Assembly: GCA_025766275.1 (NCBI GenBank)
Contig: JAFKAC010000137.1
Span: 62,001-126,000, forward strand
Length of the DNA: 64,000 bases
Source of the DNA: Lactarius indigo
Taxonomy: Eukaryota; Basidiomycota; Agaricomycetes; Russulales; Russulaceae
Direction of reading: 5' to 3'
Under the pieces are notes generated by a model. The model worked only from the letters and a program-made list of their open reading frames with translations. It did no database searches and was not told where the DNA came from. The position numbers and the translations under genes were made by a program. Below, in pieces: positions 59,724-64,000 of the stretch; the stretch's first letter is position 1, and each line of letters begins with the position of its first letter.

Positions 59724-60706
59724 TGCCACCTTCTACTCCGTTCACTTTCAACTTATCTGAAGAGCAAAGGCTTGCACGAGCCCGAGTTAACTTCGAGTCC
59801 CACAGGCAGCGGCAACTTGACCGCTACTATCCCGTCACTTCCACTTACGACCTCATCGATAACCCCCGTCTTGACTGTTGGACAGAACCCCCTACCGCCT
59901 TACGTACCCTTATTGACCTCTTTAACTTTGGAGAAGTCATCCCCGAAAGGGTTTACCACGAGTTTATCGACGATCTTTCTGAAGTCGTCAAGGCTGCCGA
60001 CGAGCAACTCCTTTATTGGCATCTTTCAAACTCCGTCTCTGCCACCAACCATCCAACAGACCAACTCCTAGTGTGGGCCAAAAGCGACTATCTTTGGTTT
60101 GTCCACGTTCCCCCTCGTCGTGACCACTACATCCGGCAACTCGAAGACGGCTTCTCTCTTCACTTTGTTGACCGACTCCGCCTCACATACCAGGAAATAC
60201 AGATTTCCTTTCAAGAAATTCGAGTGGTCATTCACCCCGACTCCGCCCCCCGTCTAGTCATCTCCGACAGTTCGGAGTTCACTTATTCCTTCACCACCTC
60301 TGTGTGGGAAACTACCCTGTCCAACCCAGATCGGAACCTTGTCAACCCGAGTAACTGGCACTACCCCCCTTCCACCTCTGACGACCCAGAGTTAGTTTCG
60401 ATTCTCAACGCTAGAGAAACTTTCCGGACTCCACCCTTGCTACGCCGAATCACAGATCGGCTTCCCCCTAGTTCCCCTGAAACTGAAGACGAATCTTCAG
60501 ACTCCGACATCTCCCTACATAACGGAGATACCAACCAGCCGCCTAGTCCCAACGACGGTTGGGGACCAACTCTGACCTCAGGCCCCTGCTGGTGCTCTCA
60601 AGAAGTCTGCACCTGCGGTTATCGTCCCAACACCCCCCCGACACCTCCCAACGTAGTGTTGTGGTCCCCTGGAGTTAACTATCTACCTTATAGAGAAAGG
60701 GTCTAG
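59723..60706 (+). CDS. Gypsy-5 ORF2, GTG start, unknown function
   Basis: 327 codons between an in-frame TAA and the stop at 60706, with no ATG inside. The first codon after the upstream stop is GTG 59723 (VPPSTPFTFNLSEEQRLARA). The N-terminal ~200 residues look globular and helical (LRTLIDLFNFGEVIPE, YHEFIDDLSEVVKAADEQLL, IQISFQEIRVVIHP). The C-terminal part is acidic and Pro-rich with a Cys cluster (CWCSQEVCTCGY) that might bind metal. No family recognised. It lies between hairpin groups, suggesting separate translation from the same RNA. Confidence 0.58.
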   Translation: MPPSTPFTFNLSEEQRLARARVNFESHRQRQLDRYYPVTSTYDLIDNPRLDCWTEPPTALRTLIDLFNFGEVIPERVYHEFIDDLSEVVKAADEQLLYWHLSNSVSATNHPTDQLLVWAKSDYLWFVHVPPRRDHYIRQLEDGFSLHFVDRLRLTYQEIQISFQEIRVVIHPDSAPRLVISDSSEFTYSFTTSVWETTLSNPDRNLVNPSNWHYPPSTSDDPELVSILNARETFRTPPLLRRITDRLPPSSPETEDESSDSDISLHNGDTNQPPSPNDGWGPTLTSGPCWCSQEVCTCGYRPNTPPTPPNVVLWSPGVNYLPYRERV

Positions 60707-60727
60707 ATAGTATAGATTGTCGAGAAT

Positions 60728-60749
60728 AAATTTTACGAGTGTAAAATTT
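60728..60749 (+). promoter_or_regulatory. GAGT-loop hairpin between ORF2 and ORF3
   Basis: AAATTTTAC-GAGT-GTAAAATTT, a perfect 9 bp stem with the same four-base loop as the hairpins at 59642 and 59704 but a different stem sequence. It lies 22 nt after the ORF2 stop and ends 3 nt before the ORF3 frame opens. Confidence 0.6.
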
Positions 60750-60752
60750 GAC

Positions 60753-61426
60753 AAATCCTGGATCCAATTCATTGGGCAATTAACCTGGCATCCTCACACG
60801 TCGCCCAAAGAAGAACTCATCGTCGCTTCCAAGTAGACGATCGGCCCATAGCCTCCACCCCGAGTACCCCTGTAACCCCAAGAAGGGCCCCCCGAGCTCG
60901 TCGAGCTACCAACACCCAGATCCCCCTTCCGAGTATTAACCAAGCCGGTCCAAGTGAACCGGTGTACCCCAGTATCCAAGCAACTCCGACTGCGAGGCAG
61001 CATTCCACGAGCAGTGACGAAGCTCAGTATCTCGAAACCCAGCCCCGAGAAATCCATTGTCACCTCCCCGAGGCTATCCTAGTAACCAAGAGCCTACCAA
61101 CCCGAACGCCCCGAGAACTCGACGTGTTCAGAAGACACTGTTCTCTGTTGTACCAAAACCGGCACAATCTTGAAACCCTGTACTTTTCCCAGCCGCTTAC
61201 ACGTATAAGCGAGATCTCGACAAGCCCCTTGTATTTCCAAGACTTCTTGTGGAGAAGTAAGACAACCCTGACCCACTTTGGTATCTGGGAAGAATACCAT
61301 TGGATCCGTCGTTCACAAAGACCCCATCGTCCGGATAGAGCTATCCTCCTCCCTGCATACAAGGTCTACTACCCCTGGAACCTGGACAGTTGGACTGTCA
61401 CCCGCCTCACCAGAAGAGGTGAATGA
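60753..61426 (+). CDS. Gypsy-5 ORF3, non-ATG, overlapping gag start
   Basis: Frame open from just after TGA 60750-60752 to the stop at 61426, about 224 codons, again with no ATG. Start codon not determined; CTG near 60759 and GTG 60962 are candidates. N-terminal part is basic and Pro/Arg-rich. C-terminal part has ELDVFRRHCSLLYQNRHNLE and YFQDFLWRSKTTLTHFGIW, which look like folded protein. Its TGA overlaps the gag ATG (ATGA at 61423-61426), the arrangement used for termination-coupled reinitiation. No family recognised. Confidence 0.5.
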
Positions 61427-62973
61427 ATACACAACGACCTCTCACACCAGAAGAAAAAGCCAACGTCCCAGTGTACTTCTTCAACCCCTATTTCTCTCTC
61501 ACCGATAATCTTTACTACGCCAAGTGGAAAGACGAGGATATTTCCAGCCCCACAGGAAAACACCCGTGGACAATAGTCGCTACCCAGCACCAAATCGTTT
61601 TTCAGGACCTAAAAGAAGCCTTTCCTGGTATCGACAAAGTCAAGGACCTAAGTTACAACTCCCTACACGCCACTTTCAAAGGAAAGAACGTCCGTTGGAA
61701 CTTTGTAAACGAACAGTGGATCTATCTAAACAACAAACCAGTCCACTTTAACACACCTAGTCAATCCGAAGATTCAGACAGCGACACAGAGGAAGTATCG
61801 CAAATCCTAGACACTACTACCAAAAAACTCTCTGGTCTACTATCCCAAGTAACCTCCCGACCCTCGACACCCCAGGTTTCCCCTAGTACCTCCGGCCCTA
61901 GCCGTTTCCCTGCAACAGTTCCCCCCCATCGACTCCCATCACCACCCCTAACTGTTCAAGCCTCTTCCTCAGCACCCCCCTTACCTGTTCCTCCTGTACC
62001 CACTGCAATGGCAGCACCTGCACCTGCAAAAATTTTAGGCGCAGCGCCTGAGCCCTTTGATGGCAAGCCCAACCATGCGGAAGCTTTTTGGAACAACCTA
62101 GCCAATTACTTCCATCTAAACCAGGATATCTTTAACACCGACGATAAGAAAGTATCCACTGCCCTTACCTACTTCAAAGTTGGAACTCCAGCTGGAGAAT
62201 GGGCCCAAGATAGGCAAAAGAAGGCCTTAAACCCGACCGGCGGCGCCGCGATTACCTTTGGCACTTGGGCACAGTTCAAAACCGATTTTGATGCACACTT
62301 CGTTCCTGGTCATACTGCCATGGAATCCACCAACAAAATGTATTCTCTGAAGATGGGGACCCGACCTTTCAACGAATGGTTCCAAGAATGGTCAACCCAT
62401 GCTACACGAAGTGGTGCAAACGAACAAACCAAGATGTATGCCTTTCGACAAGCTATTCCAACAGCTCTGAATATGAAGCTGCTCGGCATATCCCCCATCC
62501 CTGCCACCTTCGACACCCTTGTTGAGAAAGCAAGAGAATTCGATCGCGCCTATCGAATTTACGCTGGTCACGCCATTAACCAGTTTAACAAGACCCATAA
62601 GCCCACCACAGGACGAGCCGTCCTAGCAGAGGACGATAGCGTAAATGTCAACGCCTCCTCATCACGCACCACTACACAAAGAACCAAACTTACCAAGGAA
62701 GAGCGAGAGTATCGCTTCAAGAATAAACTCTGTCTGTACTGTGGCAAGCCAGGCCACGTACTTAAAGAATGTCACGCCAAAACGACAGCCATGAAGGCCA
62801 AAAGAGGCCAATCCGACAACAACGCTAGGGCGCGCGGCGCCTTTGTTGATGAACCCGGTCAGGAGGAAGCACCCGCTGACCACCCAGCAAACATTGGAGC
62901 GATATATCGAGAGATACTCCCTTTTGACCCGAACGCACGTCCGCGTTCGGTGCCTATTAACGAGGATTTTTAG
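61423..62973 (+). CDS. gag: Gypsy-5 Gag, ATG start
   Basis: Capsid/nucleocapsid protein, 516 residues. Its ATG is the first in any frame after the predicted RNA start 3.3 kb upstream. Order: N-terminal region (YFFNPYFSLTDNLYYAKW), Ser/Pro-rich linker, a retrotransposon gag domain (EPFDGKPNHAEAFWNNLANY, AEWAQDR-type text, FNEWFQEWSTHATRSG), basic region and one CCHC knuckle (CLYCGKPGHVLKEC). ATGs are normal in number inside it. Pol follows in the -1 frame, with the shift confined to the last codons. Confidence 0.88.
   Translation: MNTQRPLTPEEKANVPVYFFNPYFSLTDNLYYAKWKDEDISSPTGKHPWTIVATQHQIVFQDLKEAFPGIDKVKDLSYNSLHATFKGKNVRWNFVNEQWIYLNNKPVHFNTPSQSEDSDSDTEEVSQILDTTTKKLSGLLSQVTSRPSTPQVSPSTSGPSRFPATVPPHRLPSPPLTVQASSSAPPLPVPPVPTAMAAPAPAKILGAAPEPFDGKPNHAEAFWNNLANYFHLNQDIFNTDDKKVSTALTYFKVGTPAGEWAQDRQKKALNPTGGAAITFGTWAQFKTDFDAHFVPGHTAMESTNKMYSLKMGTRPFNEWFQEWSTHATRSGANEQTKMYAFRQAIPTALNMKLLGISPIPATFDTLVEKAREFDRAYRIYAGHAINQFNKTHKPTTGRAVLAEDDSVNVNASSSRTTTQRTKLTKEEREYRFKNKLCLYCGKPGHVLKECHAKTTAMKAKRGQSDNNARARGAFVDEPGQEEAPADHPANIGAIYREILPFDPNARPRSVPINEDF
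62961..62973 (+). promoter_or_regulatory. Gag-Pol shift site at the gag stop (TTTTTAG)
   Basis: The pol frame (-1) has a TAA at 62958-62960, so the shift must occur between there and the gag TAG (62971-62973). A T run (62967-62971) lets the peptidyl tRNA on TTT slip back one base with perfect pairing while the stop is in the A site. No canonical X_XXY_YYZ heptamer is present. Confidence 0.5.
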
Positions 62974-64000
62974 GCTCTTCCATCGTAGCACTGTCGATTG
63001 GAAGTATTCGTGCCAGTAGCGTTATACACGGCCTTTCCCTACTAGAGACGCTCGGAGCCGAGCCTGTACCTGTAGAGACGATTCGGAATAGGAGAGCTCC
63101 TTCAATCGTTCTCAAGGTGACACTAGTAGGAAAGAAGTCTGGCAGAGAAATCAGTGCCCGCGCCCTGTTGGACAGCGGTGCGGAGGGCATCATCGTGGAT
63201 GATGGGTTTGCGCGTGCAAATGGACTCACAATGAGAACACTAATCCGACCCTTACCAGTTAGAAACGTGGATGGGTCACCCAATAAGATGGGTTCGGTAA
63301 AGTACACCACGATCCAGAGATTACGGATCAGAACAGCGGAAGACGCTTATCACGACGAAATGGTAGAGCTATACGCCACCACCCTTGGGGAGCACGATAT
63401 AATCCTAGGAACGGATTGGCTCCGAGCACATAACCCGGAAATCGACTGGCATCAACCCAAGATAGCCTTTACACGATGCCCAAAAACCTGTACTCTGTCA
63501 ACAACGAGTGTTGTTATTTCTTCCCGAGTCCCTCAAACAAGAAATACTACAATAAACATCCTAGAGCTAGGACCTGAAGACGCAACAAGAACTTGCCTCC
63601 CGACTATCGAAGAGATAGAACCTGTTGAACACGCGTTCACCTCAGAAGCTTATGAACCCTGGCTGTGGAGTCACAGTTTCTGCAAGTACGATCACCTTGC
63701 AATCCGAGCAAAAATCACTACAAGTACTAAGATAGCTGCGAAGACCGCACCTAAACCTTCCTCCGAGCACATCCCGAGTCATTTCCAACGATACACCCGA
63801 GTTTTTAGTGAGAATGCCTCTCACCGTTTACCTGAACACCAACCCTGGGATCACGCAATTGACCTAAAACCTGGAGCCATAATGAAGAACTGTGGCATCT
63901 ACCGACTCACGCCTAAAGAGGCTGACGCACTCAAGGAGTACATTTCCGAGCACCTGCGAAAAGGATACATCCGACCATCCAAGTCCCCCATGGCCTCTCC
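62961..64000 (+). CDS. pol: Gypsy-5 Pol, 5' part (protease and start of RT), runs off the window
   Basis: Open in the -1 frame relative to gag to the window end without a stop (about 346 codons). Starts LGSSIVALSIGSIRA. The aspartic protease has LLDSGAEGIIVDD (catalytic DSG near 63171), and IILGTDWLRAHNPEIDW is the second protease landmark. After a linker comes the region just before reverse transcriptase (PWDHAIDLKPGA, KEYISEHLRKGYIRPSKSP), shared with all Ty3/Gypsy elements. RNase H, integrase and any chromodomain would lie beyond the window. Confidence 0.85.

Larger units (their letters stand above)
57626..64000 (+). mobile_element. Gypsy-5: Ty3/Gypsy element with three extra 5' ORFs (continues past window)
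   Basis: 5' LTR 57626-58312, self-priming type primer site, three ORFs, gag with a zinc knuckle, and pol reaching at least the start of reverse transcriptase at the window end. Little sequence similarity to Gypsy-1 to -4 outside conserved Pol motifs. Between the predicted RNA start (58114) and the gag ATG (61423) there is no ATG in any forward frame. No disabling mutation was seen, so it may be recent. The 3' LTR is outside the window, so the target duplication (expected CCAGG) is untested. Confidence 0.88.

Overview
The window is fungal nuclear DNA, most likely from an agaricomycete basidiomycete. Evidence: genes are split by 49-68 bp GT-AG introns, there is a Plavaka-type (CACTA-like) DNA transposon, and there are chromodomain Ty3/Gypsy retrotransposons. 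No rRNA, tRNA, CRISPR array or bacterial-type operon was seen. Host genes occupy only the first ~13 kb. The remaining ~50 kb is nested mobile elements plus one satellite array.

Layout. 1.7-11 kb: three tandem copies of a beta-carbonic anhydrase gene with their flanks. Two small DNA transposons with inverted ends sit between copies 2 and 3. 11.3-12.6 kb: a single-pass membrane protein gene with a frameshift. 13.4-29.4 kb: one Plavaka/CACTA-like transposon with 33 bp inverted ends starting CACT and a 3 bp ATA target duplication. It carries a transposase gene, a divergent accessory gene and fragments of host genes (a calcium pump, mitochondrial Hsp70 and one more). Its transposase is interrupted by a complete Gypsy element (Gypsy-1, 16247-24106, target duplication CATGC) and by a solo LTR (26130-26949, TTCAT). 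30.3-31.0 kb: another likely solo LTR. 32.5-48.1 kb: Gypsy-3 (CTTCA duplication) with Gypsy-2 (34887-42755, ATAGG duplication) inserted into its integrase gene. Gypsy-2 is intact and looks young. 48.5-54.7 kb: Gypsy-4, decayed and missing its 3' end. It abuts a ~1.6 kb satellite of ~44 bp units (54.8-56.5 kb). 57.1-57.6 kb: the 3' end of an unidentified gene cut by Gypsy-5. Gypsy-5 is a different Gypsy lineage that runs off the window end.

The most unusual feature is the translation design of the Gypsy elements. In Gypsy-5, the 3,309 nt from the predicted transcription start (58114) to the gag start (61423) contain no ATG in any forward frame. The same stretch holds three long ORFs (about 420, 327 and 224 codons). 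Hairpins with the same GAGT loop lie between them, and the third ORF overlaps the gag ATG as ATGA. In the unrelated Gypsy-1 to -4 family, the first ~180 codons of Gag are strongly conserved but have no ATG start. Gypsy-2 and Gypsy-3 have no ATG at all for 776 and 780 nt after the predicted transcript start. The conserved reading frame begins at a GTG-GC just after the primer site. All five elements also share a palindrome at the predicted transcript start. Its 3' arm is complementary to the primer-binding site, which points to Tf1-like self-priming.

Gypsy-1, -2 and -3 also carry a 238-266 codon ORF in the +1 frame inside the 3' end of pol. Its motifs are conserved better than the pol frame over part of the overlap. 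Every inactivating substitution identified in the Gypsy-1/3/4 proteins, and all eight substitutions between paired LTRs, are CpG transitions. This suggests cytosine methylation and deamination of these repeats. All functional calls are from reading the sequence; no database search was run.
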